From assembly GCF_030813005.1 (NCBI RefSeq), contig NZ_JAUSTU010000003.1, positions 62,001 to 126,000 of the forward strand: a stretch of 64,000 nt of DNA, given 5' to 3'. The notes under the pieces are model-generated. The model saw nothing but the letters and a program-made list of their open reading frames with translations, ran no database searches and was not told where the DNA came from. A program made the translations under genes and the position numbers. Positions 50,707-59,826 of the stretch are shown here, in pieces. Positions within the stretch are counted from its first letter, which is position 1. Each line of letters begins with the position of its first letter. This DNA is from Robertmurraya andreesenii (GTDB taxonomy: Bacteria; Bacillota; Bacilli; Bacillales; Cytobacillaceae).

Positions 50707-51726
50707 TTATTCCTGAATAGCCAGAACAATTTTCCCAAATTGTTTTCCTTGCTCCATGAGCAGATGAGCCTCTTCAGCTTTTTCTAATGGGAATACTTCA
50801 TCCACTACTGGCTTCAGCTGCTTTTCTTCAAATAATGCCAGCATTTGCGCAAAATCACTAGGAGATCCCATCGTCGTCCCCATAATATGAAGCTGTTTAA
50901 AAAATATCCTAGGCATTAAGAGGTTATTGACCGGACCGCGTGTGGAGCCAAAAGAGACAATCCTGCTTCCCGGATTGGCAAGGGTAATTAAGTCCTTAAA
51001 CGTATCGCCGCCAATGCTATCAATCGCTAAATCAGCACCACCTGCCAATTTCTTCAGTTCCTTCACCCAATTCTCATTCTTATAATTGACTCCTCCAGCG
51101 GCACCAAGAGCAATCGCTCGCTCAATTTTCTCATCGCTGCTTGACGTGACAAATACCTTTGCACCATGGGCAGCAGCAATTTGCAGAGCAACCGTAGCCA
51201 CTCCACCACCAATTCCAGGGATGATGACCGTATCCCTCTCCTGTACTTGTCCCTTCGTCACGACTGCGCGAAAAGCGGTCAAGCCTGCCAGTGGAAGTGC
51301 AGCTGCCTCCTCCCATGAAAGATGCTTTGGCTTTGGAAAAACATTTTCAGCAGGCATTTTGATGTATTCCGCATAGGTTCCATTAATCGGTACACCGAGT
51401 ACAGAGAAATTGACATCAGGGAATTTCGGGTTATCCCCCCAGCCCATCGAAGGATTCATGATGACCTCATCTCCGACCTTAAAGCCTTCGACTCCCTCTC
51501 CTAGCTCTGCAATGACCCCAGCACCATCTGACCCAGGAATCGCCGGTACCTGTATGCCGGGATAGAGGCCTTGCCGGACAAATACGTCTCTGCGATTCAA
51601 AGCTGCATAGCGCAGACAGACAACGATTTCCCCAGGACCTGCCTTCGGATCGGCGACTTCCTCGTAGTATAGTTTTGCAATTTCCCCACCGGGTTTCACT
51701 TTATCCTTTAATACAAGTGCTTTCAT
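50707..51726 (-). CDS. Zinc-independent MDR-type NADPH:quinone/enoyl reductase
   Basis: The 339-residue protein is a medium-chain dehydrogenase/reductase: GroES-like half with YAALNRRDVFVRQG and IPGSDGAGVI, and a Rossmann half with PGIGGGVATVALQIAAAHGA. The zinc-ligand cysteine set of true alcohol dehydrogenases is absent, which fits quinone- or enoyl-reductase types. The start at ATG 51726 has GGAGG 7 nt upstream. The substrate cannot be told. It shares a small locus with the TudS-like gene but is separated by about 130 nt. Confidence 0.85.
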   Translation of the reverse strand: MKALVLKDKVKPGGEIAKLYYEEVADPKAGPGEIVVCLRYAALNRRDVFVRQGLYPGIQVPAIPGSDGAGVIAELGEGVEGFKVGDEVIMNPSMGWGDNPKFPDVNFSVLGVPINGTYAEYIKMPAENVFPKPKHLSWEEAAALPLAGLTAFRAVVTKGQVQERDTVIIPGIGGGVATVALQIAAAHGAKVFVTSSSDEKIERAIALGAAGGVNYKNENWVKELKKLAGGADLAIDSIGGDTFKDLITLANPGSRIVSFGSTRGPVNNLLMPRIFFKQLHIMGTTMGSPSDFAQMLALFEEKQLKPVVDEVFPLEKAEEAHLLMEQGKQFGKIVLAIQE

Positions 51727-51854
51727 TTCCATACCTCCGTTTGTTAAATATTCACAATATTATGCATATATCTATCATACCACAGATACAGGGGCTTGCC
51801 CAAATGAACAAACAAGACCCTGTTTCAAGTTTCTAACAGGGCCAAATCAGAATA

Positions 51855-52319
51855 TTATTTGACAAAATGCTGACTAGGATCAAAGACAGGTTTTTCGTCA
51901 TTCGGCAAATACCATTCTCGCTCGATAGGTATATCATTTTCTTGAAAAAGCTTCATGAGCTCCTCCATATATACACCTCGAGTTGGGTCACAGGATGGAC
52001 TGCTTTGAATCGATAGTATTCCCGTTAATTCATAACCACTGTGCTTATATTCTAGCACTTGTTCCATAATCGGCAACAATAAATTTCGACAATGTATGCG
52101 ATATGCAGGAGTATCATATTCTTCATAGGTCATCGGAGGACGCTCTAATCCTAAAAAAGTAAATTCAGGACAGGAGAGCTGGATAACCCCTACTCCTTCT
52201 TTAAGTATCCAATCTAGTGCAGACGGGATGGCACCAAGGGCTCTCGCTTCCCCTTCTATCACGGTATTTTGGTTCAAAATACAATGAGAAGTAATCAATA
52301 TCCTCTTTTTACGCTGCAT
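51855..52319 (-). CDS. TudS/DUF523-related putative desulfidase (CD3072-like)
   Basis: The 154-residue protein has three cysteines in conserved-looking places: SHCILNQNT (about 13), QLSCPEFTFLG (about 50) and SSPSCDPTRGVYMEEL (about 108). This follows TudS (DUF523), where three cysteines bind a [4Fe-4S] cluster that removes sulfur from thiouracil. I associate this short form with the CD3072-like group, often found beside an ECF transporter S component, as here (11-nt overlap). A substrate might be a thiolated nucleobase or a similar compound imported by the partner; that is inference. Confidence 0.75.
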   Translation of the reverse strand: MQRKKRILITSHCILNQNTVIEGEARALGAIPSALDWILKEGVGVIQLSCPEFTFLGLERPPMTYEEYDTPAYRIHCRNLLLPIMEQVLEYKHSGYELTGILSIQSSPSCDPTRGVYMEELMKLFQENDIPIEREWYLPNDEKPVFDPSQHFVK

Positions 52320-52884
52320 TCTGCTTCATTCCTTTATATACCTTTTGTAAATACGGCAGCTTTGAAACAATCAGCATCACCAGCAGGCAGGTCACAATCT
52401 TATCAACAAAATTCCCTGAAATTCTCGAAATAAAGGTAGATGCAAACACACTTTCTCCAGCAGACCTTAACCAAAGTACAACTAAGTCCATTCCACTCCC
52501 ATTTAAGCCACCAAATAAAGCAACAGAGATTGGTGTGCCAATCAGAGGCGCGATAATGGATAGTAGGAGTCCCGTAATGATAGCAATATACCATTTCATA
52601 AAATCAAACTTCCGAGCCATAAATCCAACAACAATGGCCACCGCCACATTCACAATTCCATAAAAAATAGCGGTTGGGGATGTGGTTGCAGTTAATACCA
52701 CATTTGTTAGGAGACCGGCCAACGCTCCCCACCAAGGACCAAACAGGACGGCCATTAGCACCGTACCTATCGTATCTAAGAACAATAACGGAATTTTTAG
52801 GGCGGAGACGACTGTCCCGAGAACAACATTTAAAGTAATGCAAACCGCTCCATAGGTTAAAATCACTGTTTTTCCCTTTTTCAT
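52309..52884 (-). CDS. ECF transporter S component (CD3073-like)
   Basis: The 191-residue membrane protein has about six helices and the ECF S-component pattern (LNVVLGTVVSALKIPLLFLD, GTVLMAVLFGPWWGALAGLL, with a short C-terminal basic tail). S components bind a vitamin or precursor and use the shared EcfAAT module, usually encoded elsewhere. The nearest family I know is CD3073-like, whose ligand is unknown. It overlaps the TudS-like gene downstream. ATG 52884 is used, because GGAGG lies 7 nt upstream of it (TTG 52887 is closer). Confidence 0.75.
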   Translation of the reverse strand: MKKGKTVILTYGAVCITLNVVLGTVVSALKIPLLFLDTIGTVLMAVLFGPWWGALAGLLTNVVLTATTSPTAIFYGIVNVAVAIVVGFMARKFDFMKWYIAIITGLLLSIIAPLIGTPISVALFGGLNGSGMDLVVLWLRSAGESVFASTFISRISGNFVDKIVTCLLVMLIVSKLPYLQKVYKGMKQNAA

Positions 52885-52954
52885 CAATTATCCTCCACTA
52901 TATGTATTAAATGACTATTAAAATATATCATCGATTCGATATAGATAGGATAGT

Positions 52955-52991
52955 TTTTATCGATATTATCAATTGAATATAATCGATAAAA
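52955..52991. promoter_or_regulatory. 37-bp nested palindrome upstream of the ECF/desulfidase operon
   Basis: Arms TTTTATCGAT (52955-52964) and ATCGATAAAA (52982-52991) are perfect; the middle includes another palindrome TCAATTGA (52969-52976). On the minus strand a TTGATA element lies within it. Probable operator between divergent genes (operon on the minus strand, MBL gene on the plus strand). Confidence 0.5.
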
Positions 52992-53061
52992 TAGATGTCT
53001 AGAGAAACAAGGATTTTCTAAGTAAAAACCTGAATATATACATGGAAAGGATGGTGCTTAT

Positions 53062-53886
53062 ATGAAAAACCTGAAAATTGTTCGGGTTCCCATTCCTACC
53101 CCAACGCTTTGGCCGCATCAAACAACCAATTGTTATTTAATTGGAACAGAAAAGGAGAGCATTCTCGTTGATGCAGGCTACGATCAGGAGGTCACAAGGA
53201 CGGAGCTGCAAAAAGCGCTCCAGATGACGGGAATGGCACAACCTCAATCGATTATTCTTACCCACTATCACCCGGATCATGCACCAGGTGTGAATCAATT
53301 ATCCGAGTGGAATCCGACTATTTATTGTCATTCCTATGAATTCGAGGCCATTCAAAGGACCATTTCACCAACAAGCCATTTAGAAACGGTCTCGGTTGAG
53401 GAACCCTTTTTGATCGATCAGCACAAGATCAATTTACTCCATACCCCTGGTCATACGAAAGGACATTTAAGCCTTTATGTCCCTTCGAAAAAGATCTTAA
53501 TTGCCGGGGATAATATTGTGGCGGAAGGAACGAGCTGGATCGGTCCGCCTGATGGGGATATGGCAGACTTTCTGAATACGCTTGCAGCCCTAAAGCAATT
53601 AGATTTAGAAAGGATTGGACCGGGGCACGGAGACTGGGTCACGAATCCGTACGAGCATATTGACTTTGTCATGAATAGGCGACTTGAACGGGAGGTACAA
53701 ATCCAAGATTTGCTCCTGCAACATGAGCGCTTGACCGCTACCAATCTAACAAACATGATCTATCAAGGCTCAATCCACCCAAGCGTTTTTGAGGTAGCTA
53801 AGAGAACAACGGAAGCCCATCTTATCAAATTAATCCAGGATGGAGTGGTCGTCCAAGAAAACGATACTTACCGGATGAAATCTTGA
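53062..53886 (+). CDS. MBL-fold metallo-hydrolase
   Basis: The 274-residue protein shows the metallo-beta-lactamase motif HYHPDHAPG (about residues 73-81), HTPGHTKGHLSLY and AGDNIV, the metal ligands of glyoxalase II-like hydrolases. The C-terminal region (about 210-270) is helical and resembles a winged-helix, as in LACTB2-like proteins. The substrate is unknown. Its last 19 nt overlap the end of the convergent NUDIX gene. AAAGGATGG precedes the ATG. Confidence 0.87.
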   Translation: MKNLKIVRVPIPTPTLWPHQTTNCYLIGTEKESILVDAGYDQEVTRTELQKALQMTGMAQPQSIILTHYHPDHAPGVNQLSEWNPTIYCHSYEFEAIQRTISPTSHLETVSVEEPFLIDQHKINLLHTPGHTKGHLSLYVPSKKILIAGDNIVAEGTSWIGPPDGDMADFLNTLAALKQLDLERIGPGHGDWVTNPYEHIDFVMNRRLEREVQIQDLLLQHERLTATNLTNMIYQGSIHPSVFEVAKRTTEAHLIKLIQDGVVVQENDTYRMKS

Positions 53887-54530
53887 ATATCGGGCATTTT
53901 TAGCGGTTGACCATGTAAATGCTGGACTATAGCATGCAATGAGGCAATTGTCGGTGGTGCCAACGGAATCTTTTTTTCTTTAAAAGCGACAATCGCTTCC
54001 TCTGGGTCTACCCAGTAGGCATCGGCTATCTCCCCCGCATCAGGCTGTGGCTCCTGGTCTTTTGGAAGCTTTGCAAGGAAAAAGCGAGTATCATAACGAA
54101 TAGGGCTGAACTCCGGTGTGATGAAATGTCCGAAATATTGAAGGGAATCCAACTGTAGCTTGAGCCCTTCGGTTTGAAGGATATTTTGGAAGCTGATCTC
54201 ACGTTCTACAAGAAGACGGCGGTAATCAAACGCCGTTTTTTCTTTGAAAAAGGACTGAGCGCCTTCAATTGAGCGCCCCAGAAAAATACCCACCTCTTCA
54301 AATAGCTCTCTTGCAGCTGCGACATAATAATCCGTGCTAAAGGTTTGCTCTCCCTTTGGAGGATTGATAAAACGAGGATCCATTTGAGCATCTTCAATAT
54401 CTACTGCACCACCGGGAAAAACGTAATAGCCACCTAGAAATTTCATCGTATGAGGTCGTTTCGTTAAATATATTCTAGACATATCATCCATTAATACAAC
54501 TGTGGAAGCTGGTTTTGGAATTGCTGGCAA
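53868..54530 (-). CDS. NUDIX hydrolase
   Basis: The 220-residue protein carries a NUDIX fold with the first part of the box as GGYYVFPGGAVD and, after an insertion of about 30 residues, the catalytic helix AARELFEEVGIFLG. Thus the Nudix box is split by an insertion compared with the classic GX5EX7REUXEEXGU, as in NUDT19/CoA-pyrophosphatase-like members. The start TTG 54530 has GGAGGAG 7 nt upstream. Substrate is possibly an acyl-CoA; not proven. Confidence 0.78.
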   Translation of the reverse strand: MPAIPKPASTVVLMDDMSRIYLTKRPHTMKFLGGYYVFPGGAVDIEDAQMDPRFINPPKGEQTFSTDYYVAAARELFEEVGIFLGRSIEGAQSFFKEKTAFDYRRLLVEREISFQNILQTEGLKLQLDSLQYFGHFITPEFSPIRYDTRFFLAKLPKDQEPQPDAGEIADAYWVDPEEAIVAFKEKKIPLAPPTIASLHAIVQHLHGQPLKMPDIQDFIR

Positions 54531-54654
54531 TCGTCTCTCCTCCAAATCTTCTGTTCAGTGATAGTCTTAATATTCTACTCGCTGTAAAAAATCCCTTCAT
54601 TTATGTTAATCTTAATTCATACAAGTCAATGATTTTTTGAAGGGCGGGAATCAA

Positions 54655-55386
54655 ATGGGAAATGAAAATCGTATCACCTATCTTCCTCCAATCGAGGAAT
54701 ATGAAACCTTTCACGATGCGGCGCATTATGCAGAAAAACTAAAGGAATGGGGCTTAGCATCTAAGGACCATTTCTGGTATAAAGAAGGAAATCTCAAAGC
54801 TAAGGTTAGTATTTTAGGATACATCGTCTACGGAAAAACGGATGAGTATAACACCATCGTCATAGAGTTTGAAGATGGAAATTTGAGCTGTATCCACCCG
54901 GCATATCTCAAAGAGATGCAGGCAAATAGCTTTTCAAAGGCTGTATCCAGTGAGGCAGCTACGACTCCAGTCCCAACAAAGTCGGGAGAGGAGTCGAAAA
55001 CAGAAGTAAAGCCTGAACCGAAAGCAACAAAGGCGAAGAAAGACAAGCCACAAAAAATTGAGTTACCGGAGGAAAAGGTACACTTTACTGCAGAGGTGCT
55101 TCAATTTGCATTAAGCTGGAATCATTTTAATGAGGAAAATGATGAAGTGGTTGTCCTAAAAGACGTCACTATCGAAATGGACCCTCCGCTTGAAATCGGA
55201 CAGGCCTGGTGTAGCCATTCGAAAACCCTTAAGAAATTTGAACTTTCCCCAGGGGACAAGCTCGAATTCGATGGAAAAATTGTGAAGAAGAAGCTTCCGA
55301 GTGGTAAGGATGTAGAAGAGGAATTTATCGTCAAAGAGCCGGTTTCCTATAAAATTAATAATCCTTCCAAAATTAAGAAAGGCTGA
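54655..55386 (+). CDS. Conserved hypothetical protein with linker and C-terminal beta domain
   Basis: The 243-residue soluble protein has an N-terminal region (about 1-90) with aromatic residues (YLPPIEEYETF, HFWYKEGNLKAKVSILGYIV), a Lys/Glu/Pro-rich linker (about 105-142) and a C-terminal domain (about 145-240) with LSWNHFNEENDEVVVLKDV and ELSPGDKLEFDGKIVKKKLP that looks like a beta-barrel. No signal peptide. Function unknown. The ATG at 54655 is the best start: the purine-rich GAAGGGCGGGA precedes it. Confidence 0.6.
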   Translation: MGNENRITYLPPIEEYETFHDAAHYAEKLKEWGLASKDHFWYKEGNLKAKVSILGYIVYGKTDEYNTIVIEFEDGNLSCIHPAYLKEMQANSFSKAVSSEAATTPVPTKSGEESKTEVKPEPKATKAKKDKPQKIELPEEKVHFTAEVLQFALSWNHFNEENDEVVVLKDVTIEMDPPLEIGQAWCSHSKTLKKFELSPGDKLEFDGKIVKKKLPSGKDVEEEFIVKEPVSYKINNPSKIKKG

Positions 55387-55389
55387 ACA

Positions 55390-55432
55390 GACAAAGCTAA
55401 AAGGAGCTCCCATTCTTTTAGCTTTGTCCTTT
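55390..55432. terminator. Terminator between the hypothetical gene and sqhC
   Basis: Perfect 14-bp stem GACAAAGCTAAAAG / CTTTTAGCTTTGTC with an 11-nt loop and CTTTTTC tail. It overlaps the sqhC stop region. Confidence 0.82.
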
Positions 55433-57301
55433 TTCAAATTTCTGTTGGTAATGAGCGAAAGCCAACAATGGAAATAGATATCGATAGCTATGATAATGAA
55501 TGTAAAATCCCCCTGCCATCCCCTGACCCTTCGGATAATTCGTTGTCCAGTCCTTACGATTCAAATTTTTTAATAAAAAGTCTATCCCTCTTTCAATTTC
55601 CCTTGTCGGTTTCGGTGATGCTACAATTAATGCATCCACTGCCCAGGCAGTATGGGTTAATGTGCTAGTACCAAGCGGGACAAACATGCTTTCACTATCA
55701 CTTTTACAAGACTCCTCCCAGCCTCCGTCCTCATTTTGAATCGACTTTAGCCAAGCAACTGCTTTTTGGATGGAAGAGTGCTGGACTGCTTCCCCAGCTG
55801 CAATTAGACCTGTTACAGCTGCCCATGTACCATAGATATAACAAATGCCCCAACGCCCATACCATGAACCATCGCTTTCTTGATTCTTTAGGAGATTCCG
55901 AACCCCTGCCTGCATAGATGGATGCTGCTTCGAAAGATTCGTATATTTACCTAAGAACTCTAACGTCCTCCCTGTTAGATCGGGAGAAGGCGGATCGGTT
56001 AAAATAAATTCTGCCTTTTCAATCGGAAGCAGCTTAAATAAAGGGCTATTTGTATTCTTCTCAAATGCTGCCCATCCGCCGCCATGACTTTGCATTGATA
56101 AGACCCATAATATGCCTCTTTCCCAGCTTTGTCGATATTCTGCCCTTGTAGCAACCGATCGGGTAATCGCCCTAAGAGAAGCGGTCGTATCGTCGACATC
56201 TGGATGAAAGGTATTAATATGTGAAAATCCCCATCCCCCGGGAAAGCCCTCAGGGTTATGCAAGACCCAATCACCATATAGATGATGCTGACGCTTTAAC
56301 AAATACTCGTTGGCACGGACTACCATCGGGTCATCAGGATGAACCCCTGCCTCTTGTGCAGCATAGCTAATTAATGAAGTATTCCAAATAGAAGCAGTCG
56401 TATACTGCATATGCATATAACCGTCAATTTCCGTTCTCATCGACATCAGACCTTTAATAGCCCTAAGAATAATCGGATGATCTTTCTTATAGCCTAATGC
56501 TATCAAGGCAAATATCATTAAAAACGTCGAGCTAAAATAACTAGAGAACGTACCATCCGCTTCGATATGGCCTAGGATGTATTGCTTTGCTTTCATTCTT
56601 GCTTTCTTTTTCAACTGGTCCTTCATGCCTACTAAACTTTTAATCCCTTCCTTGATGGTAGAATGTAGCGCTCTCCCATCACGCCCTAACCACTTCTCCT
56701 CTACCCTATCCCGAAGGAATAGATCCGATAAATCGGGTGATGGATTCGTTTTCAGGCTGAATTTTTGATCAGCCAAAATCATGATTGGTAGAAGATTTGC
56801 CCTCCCGAAAACAGACAATTGATAGAAGTTAACTGGAAATGAAGGAGGGAGCAAAATGAATTCAAGTGGGATCAGGAAAAAAGTCGGCCATTTGTATTGT
56901 CCTGTCATCGCCAGCATGATTTTGGTGAACATATGTACCTTTTTGATTCCCCCATGAGCCAAAATAAATTTTTTTGCCGCAACCAATCTTTTATCATCCT
57001 TCTGATAATACCCCGAATACAAAAGGGCGTAATATGCTTCGCAGGTCGCGCTAATATTCCCCCTCCCCTCATCATAGAAAAGCTTCCATGCCCCATTGTT
57101 CCCCTGCTTGCTTAGAATTCTATCAGTTAACTGTTGAATCAAGTTTTCCTCATCAATCCCCAATGTTCTTAATAAGATGATCATATAGCAATCCGTGGAA
57201 ATCCCAGTCTCAAAGGGATAATGCCAAGCACCATCCTCCGACTGGTCATTTCTCAAGCGTTCAAGCAATTGATTTATTCTGGATGAGATGCTTTGCACCA
57301 T
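55418..57301 (-). CDS. sqhC: Sporulenol synthase (squalene-hopene cyclase family)
   Basis: The 627-residue protein is an alpha/alpha-toroid triterpene cyclase. The proton-donating DxDD motif is at residues 368-371 (FHPDVDDTTASL), and QW-type repeats occur, such as QESDGSWYGRWG and QNEDGGWEESC. In B. subtilis SqhC (632 residues) cyclises tetraprenyl-beta-curcumene to sporulenol, a terpenoid of spores. The start ATG 57301 has GGAGTG upstream; GTG 57310 is possible. Divergent from the DUF2515 gene 84 nt away. Near-full length fits the family. Confidence 0.92.
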   Translation of the reverse strand: MVQSISSRINQLLERLRNDQSEDGAWHYPFETGISTDCYMIILLRTLGIDEENLIQQLTDRILSKQGNNGAWKLFYDEGRGNISATCEAYYALLYSGYYQKDDKRLVAAKKFILAHGGIKKVHMFTKIMLAMTGQYKWPTFFLIPLEFILLPPSFPVNFYQLSVFGRANLLPIMILADQKFSLKTNPSPDLSDLFLRDRVEEKWLGRDGRALHSTIKEGIKSLVGMKDQLKKKARMKAKQYILGHIEADGTFSSYFSSTFLMIFALIALGYKKDHPIILRAIKGLMSMRTEIDGYMHMQYTTASIWNTSLISYAAQEAGVHPDDPMVVRANEYLLKRQHHLYGDWVLHNPEGFPGGWGFSHINTFHPDVDDTTASLRAITRSVATRAEYRQSWERGILWVLSMQSHGGGWAAFEKNTNSPLFKLLPIEKAEFILTDPPSPDLTGRTLEFLGKYTNLSKQHPSMQAGVRNLLKNQESDGSWYGRWGICYIYGTWAAVTGLIAAGEAVQHSSIQKAVAWLKSIQNEDGGWEESCKSDSESMFVPLGTSTLTHTAWAVDALIVASPKPTREIERGIDFLLKNLNRKDWTTNYPKGQGMAGGFYIHYHSYRYLFPLLAFAHYQQKFEKGQS

Positions 57302-57384
57302 TCCAATCACTCCGCAAAAAGTTTTGGTTCCCTTTCATACATATTCCGTAAGTCCAGCGAGCATTCACCTAAGGAGGACTTATT

Positions 57385-58524
57385 TTGTTTAAGGTCAAAA
57401 ACGAGAAGCTTCCACCGCTGCCAGAGCATTTAGTTCGACTTAAAAAGGTACTCAAGAGGAAACGACCAGAAGAAAAGCCTAGCAAGCCTTCCTTACAAGA
57501 AAGAAGAATAATCGAAAGAATTCAAGCGAAAACAGAGCAATGGAACTTAAATAATGTAACGAGGACAAAGGCTTATCTAGACTTTTATCTCCAGTATCCC
57601 GAAATTCAATGGGCCTTTTTAGGTCATATGGTTTCGCGAAATGGAGGCTGGAATATGACCGATTTAAAAGGAGGTCTGCATACGAGGCTGTTGACAAATA
57701 AAGAAGCGAAGAGTTTTTTTTCCTTTTTAGAACGAGGCAATTGGCTTATTTTTCTGGATGCCTATCCCCAGTTTCTTCTTTACGAGGAATGCTTAAGGAG
57801 GGGAGAAAATCTATTTCATTTATTGCCCCATTTTCATGTGTCTACCTATATGGAGACCATTTGGAATGATTTTTGGTATCACCGTAATCAATATGTCTTA
57901 ACAATATCTCTTGTCATCAACGAACAAAGCTACTTAGAAGGACGGGTCATTCATCATCCTACATTTAAAAAAGAGGTCTTTGATTCCCTTGAATTCATGC
58001 TACAAGACCTACTCTCTATGAATCATATTCTTTTTCCTTATCAAGAGAATGGGCAAATCAAGCTAGTCGGTGAAACGCTCCATCGTTTTGAAAGCTTACA
58101 TGAAAGAATCCTGCTTGGAAAGCGCCTTTATCAGATCTTATTTGGAGAGGAAGAACGAAAAAGAGCCATTGAAGACTGGGCCCGGGCAACTCCGCACACC
58201 GGTTCAAGAAAGGACTACTGCCCCTCGATTTTCAACGACATTGAAGAAGCGGTACCAGGTACCTTTTTGAAGCGGCGTTTAAATAATTGCCAATTACGGC
58301 CCGATGCCAATCGCATTTACAGTCCAACATTAACGAATGCGTGGAAGGATATGAATCATGCTGAAGCGGAAATTGGAGATTGGTATAGGAGCTGGAAGGT
58401 TCTTTATTATTTAATAGATTCAGATTTAAAGATAAATGGAGAGATTAAGAATGAATACTGTAAAACCCTGGAGAAGCTCGAGCTTGCCGCCATCGCCAAA
58501 AAAGCGATTCCCTTCTTGGATTAA
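57385..58524 (+). CDS. DUF2515 family protein (YppC-like)
   Basis: The 379-residue soluble, basic protein matches the DUF2515 pattern: NVTRTKAYLDFYLQYPEIQW, FLGHMVSRNGGWNMTDLKG, and the HTGSRKDYCPSIFND segment. No catalytic motif is known and the role is unknown. TTG start, with AAGGAGG 7 nt upstream. The divergent sqhC gene suggests a shared intergenic promoter region. Its last 74 nt overlap the next ORF. Confidence 0.75.
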   Translation: MFKVKNEKLPPLPEHLVRLKKVLKRKRPEEKPSKPSLQERRIIERIQAKTEQWNLNNVTRTKAYLDFYLQYPEIQWAFLGHMVSRNGGWNMTDLKGGLHTRLLTNKEAKSFFSFLERGNWLIFLDAYPQFLLYEECLRRGENLFHLLPHFHVSTYMETIWNDFWYHRNQYVLTISLVINEQSYLEGRVIHHPTFKKEVFDSLEFMLQDLLSMNHILFPYQENGQIKLVGETLHRFESLHERILLGKRLYQILFGEEERKRAIEDWARATPHTGSRKDYCPSIFNDIEEAVPGTFLKRRLNNCQLRPDANRIYSPTLTNAWKDMNHAEAEIGDWYRSWKVLYYLIDSDLKINGEIKNEYCKTLEKLELAAIAKKAIPFLD

Positions 58525-58900
58525 GATGCTGCCAGCATTACTGCTATCATCGCTTATTGGAACCTATTTGGACCTCTTCTATGTTGGGTTAGGTTACTAC
58601 TCGTTCCCATTTAGACCCATGTATGAGATCTTCACGATCAATATCGCCTTCACCTTAGTAGGTCTTCCCGTCTTGATGGCCTGCTTTCTTATGATTTGTA
58701 GCCGATTTACCCGGTGGAACAGGGCGGTTTTTATCATTCTATTAGGATTAATCATGCCATTATTTGAAAGAATAGCAGAAAAATACGGCTGGTTCATTCA
58801 TAGCGAGGAATTTCATCATGCTTACTCTTTCTTTGGCTATACTGTCTTCTTTTCGGTCATTTACCTTTTTCATCAATTTGTTCTTCATCGATGGAAATAG
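58451..58900 (+). CDS. Four-helix membrane protein (CBO0543-like)
   Basis: The 149-residue protein has a basic N-terminus and about four membrane helices with SLIGTYLDLFYVGLGYYSFP and FTINIAFTLVGLPVLMACFL. This resembles the CBO0543 family, whose function is not known. ATG 58451, with GGAGAG 7 nt before it, overlaps the end of the DUF2515 gene by 74 nt; an ATG at 58526, just after the DUF2515 stop, is an alternative start but has no clear ribosome binding site. Coexpression with the upstream gene is likely. Confidence 0.65.
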   Translation: MNTVKPWRSSSLPPSPKKRFPSWIKMLPALLLSSLIGTYLDLFYVGLGYYSFPFRPMYEIFTINIAFTLVGLPVLMACFLMICSRFTRWNRAVFIILLGLIMPLFERIAEKYGWFIHSEEFHHAYSFFGYTVFFSVIYLFHQFVLHRWK

Positions 58901-58924
58901 GAGAGCCAGGTCAGTTCTCCTATT
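58896..58924. terminator. Small hairpin between the convergent CBO0543-like and HMG-CoA lyase genes
   Basis: Stem AATAGGAGA / TCTCCTATT with an 11-nt loop containing no T run; it includes both stop regions. Confidence 0.5.
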
Positions 58925-59783
58925 GTATTCGACTTGAAAGAGTCTTAGCGAAACGGCTTGCCTCACGAAGCTTATGCAAGTCAAGATTCGTGCTGCAGCC
59001 CATTTGCTCCAGCATATGAACGAGCTCTTCAGTCGCCACATTTCCGGTAGCTCCAGGCGAATAGGGACAGCCCCCAAGTCCTCCAATGGAACTATCAAAC
59101 TTCGTGATCCCCGCTTGCATGGCAGCAACCACATTGGCCAATGCCATTTTCTCCGTATCATGAAAATGAGCCACGAAGGTTGTATGCGGATACAAATCTC
59201 GTAATCTAGAAAAACGCTCATAGACAGCTTTTGGATTAGCTTTTCCAGTTGTATCACCAATACTGATTTCGTCTGCTCCAAGCCTAATCAGCTCATCACA
59301 TACATATCGAACCTTCTCAAAGGCCACCTCCCCTTCGTACGGACAGGAAAAGGCCATTGAAACATAGCCTCTGATCCAGAGATTGGCCTTCTTAGCTCGC
59401 TCAAACAAATCCTTGCACTCTTCGAGAGATTGATCAATTGAACGATTGATATTTTTTCGATTAAAGGTTTCGGTTGCCCCAATAAAGACAGCGATTTGCG
59501 GCGCTTGGACGGCAATCGCACGCTCTAATGCCTTTTGATTAGGAGTGAGTGCCAAGTAGGTGATAGCCAGCTCCCTGCTGTATTCTGCCATTTCCTCTGA
59601 GTTGGCCATTTGTGGCACCCACTTTGGATGAACAAAGGAGGCTGTCTCTATTCGCGAGAAGCCAGCCTCCGACAGCATCTTGATTAATTTCTTCTTCTTC
59701 TCCAGAGGGATGAGATTTGGTTCATTCTGCAGCCCATCACGTGGACCAACCTCAATTACTTCCACCTCTTTTGGGAAAATCAA
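58920..59783 (-). CDS. Hydroxymethylglutaryl-CoA lyase
   Basis: This 287-residue TIM-barrel enzyme cleaves HMG-CoA to acetoacetate and acetyl-CoA, a late step of leucine degradation. It shows EVGPRDGLQNEP (catalytic Arg and metal Asp), SIGDTTGKANPKAVYERF, VAHFHDTEKMALANV with metal-binding histidines and the signature loop GGLGGCPYSPGATGN with the catalytic cysteine. TTG start with GAGGAGGAG 6 nt upstream. It is followed on the same strand by aldehyde dehydrogenase and thiolase genes (upstream in transcription), which fits a carbon-catabolism cluster. Confidence 0.93.
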   Translation of the reverse strand: MIFPKEVEVIEVGPRDGLQNEPNLIPLEKKKKLIKMLSEAGFSRIETASFVHPKWVPQMANSEEMAEYSRELAITYLALTPNQKALERAIAVQAPQIAVFIGATETFNRKNINRSIDQSLEECKDLFERAKKANLWIRGYVSMAFSCPYEGEVAFEKVRYVCDELIRLGADEISIGDTTGKANPKAVYERFSRLRDLYPHTTFVAHFHDTEKMALANVVAAMQAGITKFDSSIGGLGGCPYSPGATGNVATEELVHMLEQMGCSTNLDLHKLREASRFAKTLSSRIQ

Positions 59784-59826
59784 TGGAAACTCCTCCTCAG
59801 AATGCTTATTAATGGTAGGGCTCGCC

